Shown: positions 1-6,540, counted from the stretch's first letter. The stretch is DNA of 7,259 bases from Planctomycetales bacterium (GCA_007127495.1 SKZG01000179.1:1-7259); one strand, 5' to 3'. Notes: a model not told the origin generated them from the letters alone. Program-made: numbers and translations.

Positions 1-185
1 AGAATCTGGCCTTGGCGAACGCTGTCGCCCTCGTTGACGGCCATGGTCGGGCGCATTCCGACGTAGTCGGGCCCGAGCACGGCCACACGGCGAATCGGCG
101 GCCCGTCGAAGATCTCCTGGCGAGGGCTTCCTGCCAGCGGCAGATCGAAGCCTCTGCGGATCCGTATTGTTTTCTGTACATCCAT
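1..185 (-). CDS. nqrA: Na+-translocating NADH:quinone reductase subunit A, 5' part only
   Basis: Reading the minus strand from an ATG at 185-183 gives 61 complete codons plus two bases of the next before the window ends. The peptide begins [19 protein letters not shown] and continues through [22 protein letters not shown] to [11 protein letters not shown]. The G(F/L)DLP(L/I)[11 protein letters not shown] and EGD.V..GQ blocks are the characteristic NqrA N terminus, which forms the barrel-sandwich domain shared with RnfC. The full protein is usually near 450 residues, so roughly 85% lies outside the window. NqrA is a peripheral subunit of the membrane complex that oxidises NADH, reduces quinone and exports Na+; it normally heads an nqrABCDEF operon, which would extend leftward. 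The start is chosen because it gives the usual short lead-in before the conserved RGFDLPLAG. No clear Shine-Dalgarno is seen just upstream (TCGTTGCCTCCCGAT). Identification is firm; the exact start is less so. Confidence 0.92.
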   Translation of the reverse strand, partial: MDVQKTIRIRRGFDLPLAGSPRQEIFDGPPIRRVAVLGPDYVGMRPTMAVNEGDSVRQGQI

Positions 186-279
186 ATCGGGAGGCAACGA
201 TTGGTGCGTATCGCCCGTTCGGCCGTGGCTGCCGCAACGTCAACGAAGAAGCGGCAGGCCCACATCTATGTTAACAAAC

Positions 280-293
280 CTGGAGCCCTCCAG
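280..293 (-). terminator. Small hairpin with modest T-rich tail, possible terminator or leader hairpin
   Basis: CTGGAG at 280-285 and CTCCAG at 288-293 are perfect inverted repeats; sterically this is a 5-bp stem with a 4-nt loop. On the minus strand it is followed by GTTTGTTAACAT, which is only loosely T-rich. It lies after the sigma gene and inside the predicted nqrA leader, so it could end read-through from the sigma gene, attenuate nqrA, or be fortuitous. The stem is short and the tract weak. Confidence 0.2.
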
Positions 294-344
294 CGGGGCC
301 GCTCCAATCCGTTTTGTCCTTTTGCGGCGCGAAAGGTTCTTGGT

Positions 345-353
345 ATTATACCA
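345..353 (-). promoter_or_regulatory. Candidate extended -10 promoter for nqrA
   Basis: On the minus strand the bases read TGGTATAAT, an exact TGn-TATAAT extended -10 element. No good -35 hexamer lies 16-18 bp upstream (the sequence there is around CATTTT), which is common for extended -10 promoters. Initiation would be near 338, about 150 nt upstream of the nqrA ATG. The element is half of the 13-bp palindrome TGGTATTATACCA at 341-353. On the plus strand the same palindrome therefore also reads as the extended -10 TGGTATTAT, but with no gene placed to use it. Confidence 0.4.
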
Positions 354-467
354 CTCTCTCGCTACGAAAATGGGCCATGCCCCCTCACAAGCGGGTGGAA
401 CGAACAGGCCACAGAGTCCCGAGCGAACGAAGATACCCAATATCCCTTATAGTGGTTCGGGTCCATA

Positions 468-476
468 ATGATACCA
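468..476 (-). promoter_or_regulatory. Second candidate extended -10 element upstream of nqrA
   Basis: The minus strand reads TGGTATCAT, one mismatch from the TGn-TATAAT extended -10 consensus. It lies about 120 bp upstream of the first candidate and in the same orientation. No convincing -35 is present at normal spacing. It is included because the same TGGTATnAT word recurs at the other putative promoters of this window; on its own it is weak. Confidence 0.2.
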
Positions 477-616
477 TGCCCTATCGAGTATTTCGGGCAA
501 ACAACGGATGTTTCCTTCGGCATTTAAAGCACTTCGCAAAACCGATAATAACCCAGCCTATAGGGGGCATAACACCCTTAAGCACCAAAGAATACCCGTG
601 AACGTTTACGACCGGG

Positions 617-1291
617 CTAATGCTTGTGCCCGGGCATGACGCGGGTGGCTTCATCGCCGAAGTACTGCGTGAGACGCTCGCGGAGCATCAAGCGGGCTCG
701 GAGCAGCCGGACCTTGGCATTCGAGATACTGATATTCAGTGCGTTGGCTGTCTCTTCGGTCGACAGGCCCTCGATGTCGCGAAGAATGAACACCAAGCGG
801 TATTTTTCGTCGATTTCATTGAGGGCCTTGTCGAGCAATTGTCGCGTTTCGCGACGGGAAGCGATGTCCTCCGGAGTTTCGCGCCACTCGGCAATATACT
901 GCGGCCTGGGAAGATCATCGTCATTCGATCGATCCTCACTTAGCGCCACCGCTCGGCGAACCTTCTGCTTGCGCATCAATGCCAGGGCGTGGTTGGTCGC
1001 CACGCGCAGCAGCCACGTGGAAAATCGGGCCTCCTCCCGAAAATCGCCGAGGTGTTCGATCAGGCTCAGGAAGGTTTGTTGCACCACCTCCTCGGCGTCG
1101 TGGCGCCGGGCGAGCATCCGCAAGGCCAATTCAAAGACGCGGCGCTCATATTTTTCGACGAGCGCCTCGAAGGCGACGTAATCGCCCGACTGGGCACGAT
1201 GGACCAGCGGCAGGTCATCGTCGGTAGCAGCTTTTGGAGGCACTTGTGTTTCGAGGCTGGGGGAAGGTTGTCCCAAGGTGGTAGCCCGCAT
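617..1291 (-). CDS. RNA polymerase sigma factor, ECF / sigma-70 family
   Basis: The product is a 224-residue ECF-type sigma factor that would direct RNA polymerase to a specific promoter set. Region 2 spans about residues 39-108: AFEALVEKYERRVFELA, then the core-binding DAEEVVQQTFLSL (65-77) and the promoter-melting stretch FSTWLLRVATNHAL (90-103). Region 4 spans about 152-205: NEIDEKYRLVFILRDIEGLS followed by the helix-turn-helix STEETANALNISISNAKVRLLRAR, which reads the -35 element. An acidic linker (SEDRSNDDDLP) joins them, and there is a roughly 25-residue N-terminal lead-in of low conservation. Length suits the ECF group, which lacks regions 1 and 3. The ATG start has GAGAGG 5 nt upstream, a good ribosome-binding site. 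No anti-sigma gene follows: the next gene, after 431 bp, is nqrA. Which ECF subgroup it belongs to, and its regulon, cannot be read from the sequence. Confidence 0.95.
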   Translation of the reverse strand: MRATTLGQPSPSLETQVPPKAATDDDLPLVHRAQSGDYVAFEALVEKYERRVFELALRMLARRHDAEEVVQQTFLSLIEHLGDFREEARFSTWLLRVATNHALALMRKQKVRRAVALSEDRSNDDDLPRPQYIAEWRETPEDIASRRETRQLLDKALNEIDEKYRLVFILRDIEGLSTEETANALNISISNAKVRLLRARLMLRERLTQYFGDEATRVMPGHKH

Positions 1292-1422
1292 TGTAGCCTC
1301 TCAACTCGTCCCACGGAAACCCCCGACCTCGACCCCCGGAGCCCCCGTGACGTCCGGCCATCGCTACCCCAGGCGTTATAGGCTGATTAACCCACACGGG
1401 TGCCCCCGTTCGCCAGAGCCCC

Positions 1423-1451
1423 GTTATATGGTATTATTTCCTATCCCTCAA
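1423..1451 (-). promoter_or_regulatory. Candidate sigma-70 promoter for the ECF sigma gene
   Basis: The minus strand carries TTGAGG (1451-1446), a 17-bp spacer, and TATAAC (1428-1423). Four of six and five of six bases match the -35 and -10 consensus, at ideal spacing. Initiation near 1416 would give a leader of about 125 nt, strongly GC-rich, before the ATG at 1291. The spacer contains the complement of the ligase gene's candidate -10, so the two divergent promoters overlap. Confidence 0.4.
1429..1437 (+). promoter_or_regulatory. Candidate extended -10 promoter for the ligase/GNAT gene
   Basis: TGGTATTAT fits TGn-TATAAT with one mismatch. It lies 80 bp upstream of the GTG start at 1517, predicting a leader of roughly 70 nt. 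No good -35 is seen at 17 bp. A weaker alternative is TAAGAT at 1475-1480, which would leave a leader of about 30 nt. The same 9-mer occurs in the nqrA upstream palindrome at 341-349. Confidence 0.3.
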
Positions 1452-1504
1452 TCTTTGCGCATCTTCCGGCGAAGTAAGATAGTAGGGTGGTTACGTTCTT
1501 CCAT

Positions 1505-1510
1505 GGGGAG
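1505..1510 (+). promoter_or_regulatory. Ribosome-binding site fixing the ligase/GNAT start
   Basis: GGGGAG lies 6 nt before GTG 1517. The same hexamer lies 7 nt before the GTG chosen for the membrane glycosyltransferase gene, so the two support each other. It sits inside the longer open frame that begins at 1487, which argues against that upstream start. Confidence 0.6.
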
Positions 1511-1516
1511 CCTACG

Positions 1517-4204
1517 GTGAGTATTCGGAACCTCGACAAGATATTTGCGCCGCACCGCGTGGCGGTGATTGGCGCAAGCGATACCCCCACCAGCGTCGGG
1601 TACACAGTGCTGCGAAATCTGGTTGGTTCCGGATTTCGGGGCGTTGTCTATCCGGTGAATCCCAAACGCGAGGCCGTCCAAGGCATCCATGCTTACAAGG
1701 ATATTTCCAGCCTTCCGCATCCTCCCGACTTGGCCGTCATTTGCACGCCCGCCGCAACGGTGCCTGCGATTGTACGCGCGTGTGGCGAAGCGGGAACGCG
1801 GGGTGTGGTGATCATTTCAGCCGGCTTTCGCGAGGTGGGCGAAGAAGGCCGATTGCTCGAACAGAAGGTCCTCGAAGAGAAGGACCGATTCGACGGAATG
1901 CGTATCCTCGGCCCGAACTGCTTGGGCATTATCGTGCCGGGACTCCACTTGAACGCCAGTTTCGCCACGGCCACGCCGGAAGCCGGCCACGTCGGGTTCA
2001 TCTCCCAATCCGGCGCGTTATGTACCTCGGTCCTCGACTGGGCCATCGACGAAGGTATCGGATTCTCCTACTTCGTGTCGGTCGGCAACATGCTCGACGT
2101 GGGCATGGGCGACCTGATCGACTACCTGGGCTCGCAAACCGAAACCCGGTCCATCATCCTGTATATCGAGTCGATCAGCGAGGCCCGCGAGTTCATGTCG
2201 GCGGCCCGCGCATTCGCCCGAACCAAGCCGATCGTCGCCTTCAAGGCGGGCCGGTTTACCGAGTCAGCGGCTGCGGCGGCGTCGCACACCGGCGCGATGG
2301 CGGGGGTCGACGCCGTGTATGAAGCCGCCTTCCGCCGCGCCGGAATCGAACGTATCTTCGAGATCGAGGACATGTTCGACTGCGCCGAACTGCTGGCCCG
2401 GCAGCATCCACCCAAAGGCACGCGTCTGGCTATCATCACCAACGCAGGCGGCCCCGGGGTCATGACCACCGACGCCCTGATCGAACGCGACGGCGAGCTT
2501 GCGGAGCTGTCCCAAGAGACCATGGATACGCTCGACTCGTTCTTGCCCACCTGCTGGTCGCACGGAAATCCCGTCGACGTGCTGGGCGATGCGCCTCCGG
2601 AGCGTTTCGCCCGCGCCGTCGAGGTCGTGATGAAAGACAAGCAGGTTGACGCGATTCTGGTGATCCTGACGCCGCAGGCGATGACCGACGCCACCGCAAC
2701 GGCCGAGGCCGTGGCCAAGGCGGCGCATAAGGCGAACAAGCCCGTCTTGACAGCCTGGATGGGCGGCCGGGAGGTAAGCCACGGCACGCAACTACTCAGC
2801 GAGGCCGGCATTCCCGCGTACAATACGCCGGAAAAGGCGGTGCGGGCGTTCATGCACCTGGTTTCCTATGCGCGGAACCTCGAAGTGCTGCACGAAACCC
2901 CGCGCGACATTCCCGTCGAGTTCATTCTCGACCGAAAAAAGTTGCGAGGTGTATTCGACACGATCCTGACTGAAGGCGGCGACATCCTTTCAGAAAACGT
3001 ATCGAAGGCATTCCTGGAATCGTACGAAATCCCGGTTACCAAGCCGCATTTGGCGCGCACGCAGGAGGAGGCCATCGAGGTCGCCCGACGCGAAGGATAT
3101 CCCGTGGTGCTGAAAATCCACTCGCCCGACATTACGCACAAGACCGACGTGGGCGGCGTTATCCTGAGCCTTGGCAGTGACGAAGCGGTCGCCGAGGCAT
3201 GGGACCGCATGATGAAGAAGGCAGCGGAGCGCCGGCCCGACGCCAACATCCGCGGCGGCACGATCCAGAAGATGGTCACCTACCCGAACAGCTTCGAGTT
3301 GATTCTCGGCACGAAAAAGGACCCCATTTTCGGATCAGTCCTCATGGTGGGCATGGGGGGCATTGCGGCCGAGGTGTTCCGCGATCGAGCCTTGGCCCTG
3401 CCACCGCTCAGCGAATCGCTGGCTCGTCGCATGTTGGAATCGTTGAAATCGTGGCCGCTTTTGAAAGGCTACCGCGGGCGGCCGGGCGCCAACATCGACC
3501 GACTCATCGAAATTCTCATGCGGTTCTCCTACCTCGTGGCCGACTACCCTGAGATCAAGGAACTGGACATCAACCCGTTGCTGGTGACGCCTGAAGAGGT
3601 GGTGGCGCTCGACGCCCGCGTGGTCATCGACCGCGACGTGGTGGTCCATACGGTTCGGCCGTACGCGCACCTGGCCATTCGTCCCTATCCCGAGGAGTTC
3701 GTCACCCAACGCAAGATGAAAGACGGAACCCCGGTCATTCTCCGGCCGATCAAGCCGGAGGACGAGCCGATGTGGCACGAATTGCTGGCAAGCTGCTCGA
3801 CACAGTCGATATGGTTCCGCTTCAGCTACCTTTTCAAGCAAACAACGCACGAAATGGCCAGCCGCTACTGCTTCATTGACTATGATCGCGAAATGGGTAT
3901 TGTGGCCGAGGTCGAAGAGCAAGGCGAGCGGAAATTGATCGGCGTCGGCCGCCTCGTGGCCGACGCTGAGCACGACGCCGCAGAGTATGCGGTCATTGTG
4001 GTCGACCGTTGGCACGGGCACGGCCTCGGGGCGACCCTGACCGACTACTGCCTCGAAGTGGCCAAGCGTTGGGGAGTGAAACACGTCGTAGCCGAGACTT
4101 CCAAGGACAACGCCCGGATGCTCGCCACCTTCCGCAACCGCGGCTTCGAGTTGGATGAAGAATCGGAGGAAGACGTCGTGTTGGTCAGTAAAAGCGTGAC
4201 CTGA
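1517..4204 (+). CDS. ADP-forming acetate--CoA ligase (alpha-beta fusion) with C-terminal GNAT acetyltransferase domain
   Basis: This 895-residue protein fuses both subunits of ADP-forming acyl-CoA synthetase (acetyl-CoA + ADP + Pi = acetate + CoA + ATP) to a GNAT domain. In order: CoA-binding Rossmann domain (about 10-150, VAVIGAS near the start, GPNCLG at 132-137); succinyl-CoA-ligase-like domains (about 155-460) with ISQSGA, YIESI carrying Glu218 and SHTGA carrying His257; ATP-grasp domain (about 490-710) with SPDITHKTDVGGV carrying His541 and ELDINPLL; then GNAT (about 735-890) with the acetyl-CoA loop RWHGHGLG at 831-838. The two histidines are those expected to carry phosphate in this family, so the ligase half looks active. 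The architecture equals that of the enterobacterial protein acetyltransferase Pat/PatZ, whose ligase half is reported to be inactive. I choose GTG 1517 because GGGGAG (1505-1510) lies 6 nt upstream; an in-frame GTG at 1487 would add ten residues and has no such site. It is cytosolic, divergent from the sigma gene and convergent with the next. The natural acyl substrate and GNAT target are unknown. Confidence 0.95.
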   Translation: MSIRNLDKIFAPHRVAVIGASDTPTSVGYTVLRNLVGSGFRGVVYPVNPKREAVQGIHAYKDISSLPHPPDLAVICTPAATVPAIVRACGEAGTRGVVIISAGFREVGEEGRLLEQKVLEEKDRFDGMRILGPNCLGIIVPGLHLNASFATATPEAGHVGFISQSGALCTSVLDWAIDEGIGFSYFVSVGNMLDVGMGDLIDYLGSQTETRSIILYIESISEAREFMSAARAFARTKPIVAFKAGRFTESAAAAASHTGAMAGVDAVYEAAFRRAGIERIFEIEDMFDCAELLARQHPPKGTRLAIITNAGGPGVMTTDALIERDGELAELSQETMDTLDSFLPTCWSHGNPVDVLGDAPPERFARAVEVVMKDKQVDAILVILTPQAMTDATATAEAVAKAAHKANKPVLTAWMGGREVSHGTQLLSEAGIPAYNTPEKAVRAFMHLVSYARNLEVLHETPRDIPVEFILDRKKLRGVFDTILTEGGDILSENVSKAFLESYEIPVTKPHLARTQEEAIEVARREGYPVVLKIHSPDITHKTDVGGVILSLGSDEAVAEAWDRMMKKAAERRPDANIRGGTIQKMVTYPNSFELILGTKKDPIFGSVLMVGMGGIAAEVFRDRALALPPLSESLARRMLESLKSWPLLKGYRGRPGANIDRLIEILMRFSYLVADYPEIKELDINPLLVTPEEVVALDARVVIDRDVVVHTVRPYAHLAIRPYPEEFVTQRKMKDGTPVILRPIKPEDEPMWHELLASCSTQSIWFRFSYLFKQTTHEMASRYCFIDYDREMGIVAEVEEQGERKLIGVGRLVADAEHDAAEYAVIVVDRWHGHGLGATLTDYCLEVAKRWGVKHVVAETSKDNARMLATFRNRGFELDEESEEDVVLVSKSVT

Positions 4205-4206
4205 CC
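4183..4206. terminator. Inverted repeat spanning both stop codons of the convergent genes
   Basis: GGTCAG (4183-4188) and CTGACC (4201-4206) are perfect inverted repeats with a 12-nt loop. Each arm contains one gene's TGA: the left arm holds the minus-strand stop and the right arm the plus-strand stop. An alternative 5-bp pairing of GGTCA with TGACC at 4197-4201 is also possible. Beyond it, CGCCC-GAAC-GGGCG (4215-4228) forms a GC-rich 5-bp hairpin. Neither has a following T tract, so intrinsic termination is doubtful. Confidence 0.25.
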
Positions 4207-6527
4207 GCTCCTTCCGCCCGAACGGGCGCGTCCCGCACGACTTCGTATGTGCGAATCTGGCTCTCCGGGGTGCTCGCCAACGGCGCCAGCACGTTCTGGG
4301 CGACCAGTGCCTCGAACAGGGCGGGCTGGATCCACGGATCGAACCCGTACGTAGCTCGGTAGCGGGCAATTTCGCCCCAATGGACCAATACATGCGAAAC
4401 ACCCGCCGCGGCAAATCGCCGGCGCATTTCCTCCGGTGATCCCGTCCCGACAAGCCGCCGCAGGGGCGTTTGGTCGAAGCAGGTGCTATAGAGGATCGGC
4501 ACATCGAGGTCGAACACGGCCGCATCGCCCACCAGCAATACTGCACCATCCGGCGGGTTGGCATTGAAGTGCCGATGCCACGCGTTCACTCGAAGCGGAT
4601 CCGTTCGCGCTCGCTCCAGGGGCAGGAAGAATCGCTTGTAGTGGCCCGGCGCAGGCGCAACGACCACCAGCAAGTTCGTTAGCGACGTGAGCACAAAAAG
4701 CGTAAGGAAAACGCGTCGCCACCAGGTACGCCCGCTCCACGCGGCCCCAATGCCCGCCAGCAGAGCCGCAACCGTAAGCAGGGGAATCCAAAACCGGTCG
4801 ATCCGATGCGTCAACAGCCACCAGGCGGCAATTCCCCACACCACATAACCGACCAGCACCGTGGTCGTCCGGCGAGGGCGATGGAAGGCAATGGCCAACA
4901 GCGCCAGCGGGAACAGCAAAGGACTCAGCCACTCGCTGGCCAGGAATACGCTGTACAGGTCGCGGGCAAGGGCTGCGGCCGAAAACTCTCCCGGGGAATG
5001 GACCCGATCCCATTGGGCGTTGCGGTCCGGAGTCCACGTTCCGGTGCTATCGCCGAAGATTTCGTACAGGAGCGGATAGGTCGGATTCCCGGTAAAAAAC
5101 CAGTTCTTGGCGTACCAAAGCCCGCCACCCAGCATGACGGCACACAAGAATAAGGGGACAGGTTTCCAGCGGGCGAAGAAACCTGCAACGGAGAATCCCG
5201 ACGGCGGTCGATTTCCGGACCGGGCATTTGCGGGTTCCGTATCCGACGCACCGGCATGTGTTCCAGATCCCAGCGCCGTCCACGCAAGCAGCGGGACGAC
5301 GACAAAGAGTACGGCCGGGTACTTGCACCCGGCGGCGGCACCTGCGAGGTAGCCCGCAACCAGGGTATTCGGGTAGCGGTGCAAGAACGACCACCAAGCG
5401 GGGTTGCTGACCATTTTCGGCCGGGTGAGACGTGGAAGCGGCGCCTCCGTTTGCCGCCCCGGCGTAGGAATTCCAGGTCGGCGCGACGACGTTTCAATTC
5501 CGAGCGGAGCGCAGGGCAACAATACACCGGCGTAGATGGCCAGCATTGTGTACATCGCCAAAGGCGACTCGGCCAACCCGGCCGTTGCCACATGAACCGT
5601 CCACGGCGTGGCCAGGTACAGCACAGCAGCAATTACGCCCGCCGAGTTCGAGTGCAGCCGCCGGCCGGCCGCCAGGAGGGTTAATGCGGTCAGCGGGGCG
5701 GTCAAGGCGACGATCGTCTTCCCGGCCAAAGCACCGAACCACCAGTCGCCGGTAATGCCCATTGCCAGAAGCGCGAACATGCTGGCGCCTAACGGCATGT
5801 TCGCGTACACATTGTGCGGCAGAAACGTAACTTCCCCTTGGTCATAAAACTCTTTGGGCGCCTGAAGATGGTATTGCAGCACGTCAAAATCGATCGGAGG
5901 CAATACGCCGCCAAGCAGTACCACCAAAGCAAATGGGGCCGCCAGAAAGAGCCAACGCACGTGGAGCCACTCGGCGGTAAGACGCCCGTCCACTGTCCCT
6001 ATCTCCCGTGATTCCTCTTCGGCCGGCCTGGGGGGCGGAACCGCTTCGGGCCCCCGCTGAATCCATAGCTTGGAAAACACTGCCGTCGTCAACACGGCGG
6101 GCAAGGCAAAGGTCATGGGATTCTGGAGCCAGCCCAGCAGGCCAGCAGCCAGAGTGTACGTCGAGATCGTCGCCAGACCAACCGCCGCGGCGAAAACGAA
6201 GGTTTCCAAGGAGGTCAGAGCCCGGTTTGCCCCCACTGCAACCAGCAGAACCCAACCGACGGACGCTGCGTAGACCACAAGCACCGCAGCGAAAAGCACT
6301 ACAGGCAGCCGGTCCAAGAGAGCAAAGGCCGGTGGGTCACCGAACCATACGCCGAAAAGCATTTCCGGGAGGAGGAGGAGCTGAGCATAATCGATCCGGC
6401 GGAAGGCGGCGCCGGTGATTTGCTCTATGGTGGGAAGGGGCGTGGCATAGAAGAGAACCAGGTAAATGCCCAGTCCGGCTAGAACCAAAATCGTTCGCCA
6501 ACAGGTATTCGGCGCAACCCGCGGCAC
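4185..6527 (-). CDS. Polytopic membrane protein, probable GT-C / GT39-like polyprenyl-phosphate glycosyltransferase
   Basis: This 780-residue integral membrane protein resembles the PMT/ArnT-like (GT-C) family, which takes a sugar from a polyprenyl-phosphate donor on the outer face of the cytoplasmic membrane. Roughly a dozen hydrophobic segments run from TILVLAGLGIYLVLFYATPL near the N terminus to VFLTLFVLTSLTNLLVVVAP (about residues 606-625). The first large extracytoplasmic loop carries the acidic motif LPPIDFDVLQYHLQAPKEFY (Asp213 and Asp215), where GT-C enzymes have their catalytic acid. Later come KNWFFTGNPTYPLLY (about 474-488) and THRIDRFWIPLL (about 573-584), both usual in this group, then a soluble C-terminal region of about 150 residues. 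Three interhelix loops are unusually long and Pro/Arg/Ser-rich (about 158-190, 341-380, 420-450). I choose GTG 6527 because GGGGAG lies 7 nt upstream; the longer frame starts with TTG 6554 and has no ribosome-binding site. The 3' end overlaps the convergent ligase gene by 20 bp. Donor and acceptor cannot be told; a membrane protein of another role is possible. Confidence 0.82.
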   Translation of the reverse strand: MPRVAPNTCWRTILVLAGLGIYLVLFYATPLPTIEQITGAAFRRIDYAQLLLLPEMLFGVWFGDPPAFALLDRLPVVLFAAVLVVYAASVGWVLLVAVGANRALTSLETFVFAAAVGLATISTYTLAAGLLGWLQNPMTFALPAVLTTAVFSKLWIQRGPEAVPPPRPAEEESREIGTVDGRLTAEWLHVRWLFLAAPFALVVLLGGVLPPIDFDVLQYHLQAPKEFYDQGEVTFLPHNVYANMPLGASMFALLAMGITGDWWFGALAGKTIVALTAPLTALTLLAAGRRLHSNSAGVIAAVLYLATPWTVHVATAGLAESPLAMYTMLAIYAGVLLPCAPLGIETSSRRPGIPTPGRQTEAPLPRLTRPKMVSNPAWWSFLHRYPNTLVAGYLAGAAAGCKYPAVLFVVVPLLAWTALGSGTHAGASDTEPANARSGNRPPSGFSVAGFFARWKPVPLFLCAVMLGGGLWYAKNWFFTGNPTYPLLYEIFGDSTGTWTPDRNAQWDRVHSPGEFSAAALARDLYSVFLASEWLSPLLFPLALLAIAFHRPRRTTTVLVGYVVWGIAAWWLLTHRIDRFWIPLLTVAALLAGIGAAWSGRTWWRRVFLTLFVLTSLTNLLVVVAPAPGHYKRFFLPLERARTDPLRVNAWHRHFNANPPDGAVLLVGDAAVFDLDVPILYSTCFDQTPLRRLVGTGSPEEMRRRFAAAGVSHVLVHWGEIARYRATYGFDPWIQPALFEALVAQNVLAPLASTPESQIRTYEVVRDAPVRAEGAVRSRFY

Positions 6528-6534
6528 GCGTGAA

Positions 6535-6540
6535 CTCCCC
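6535..6540 (-). promoter_or_regulatory. Ribosome-binding site deciding the glycosyltransferase start
   Basis: On the minus strand GGGGAG is followed by TTCACGC and then GTG (6527-6525), a 7-nt spacing. The upstream TTG at 6554 is preceded by GTTTCTTCACATCGAG, with no Shine-Dalgarno match. This moves the start nine codons inward from the longest open frame. Confidence 0.6.

Larger units (their letters stand above)
186..616. other. Intergenic region between the sigma gene and nqrA
   Basis: These 431 bp lie between two same-strand genes. The part from about 430 to 600 is visibly richer in A/T than the flanking genes. Open frames here lack any recognisable domain and overlap each other on both strands, so I do not call a gene. 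The region holds two candidate extended -10 elements reading toward nqrA (353-345 and 476-468), a perfect odd palindrome at 341-353, and a small hairpin at 280-293. A transcript from the 353-345 element would carry a leader of roughly 150 nt before nqrA, long enough for post-transcriptional control, though I recognise no riboswitch in it. Confidence 0.6.

Noticed and set aside
240..440. A 66-codon minus-strand open frame between the sigma gene and nqrA, considered as a small anti-sigma protein
   Set aside because: It has no zinc-binding His/Cys motif and no membrane segment, the start lacks a ribosome-binding site, and the frame spans the promoter-like palindrome.
12..452. A 146-codon plus-strand open frame at the left edge
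   Set aside because: Its first third is antisense to the clear nqrA N terminus and the remainder runs through non-coding sequence; there is no domain or ribosome-binding site.
624..1181. A 185-codon plus-strand open frame
   Set aside because: It is the antisense of the ECF sigma gene; the Ser/Arg-rich peptide has no recognisable feature.
2122..2853. A 243-codon minus-strand open frame inside the ligase gene
   Set aside because: Its peptide is Ser/Ala/Arg-rich low complexity, a typical antisense shadow of GC-rich coding sequence; the plus frame carries the catalytic SHTGA motif.
4215..4228. GC-rich hairpin CGCCC-GAAC-GGGCG as an intrinsic terminator for the ligase gene
   Set aside because: The stem is only 5 bp, there is no T tract after it, and it lies within the C-terminal codons of the convergent gene, where GC-rich palindromes arise often.
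3335..4564. A 409-codon open frame on the minus strand, antisense to the 3' end of the ligase/GNAT gene
   Set aside because: It lies opposite strongly conserved ligase and GNAT coding sequence and overlaps the glycosyltransferase gene in another frame. Its peptide has no domain signature and is His/Arg-rich, as expected from the complement of high-GC codons.
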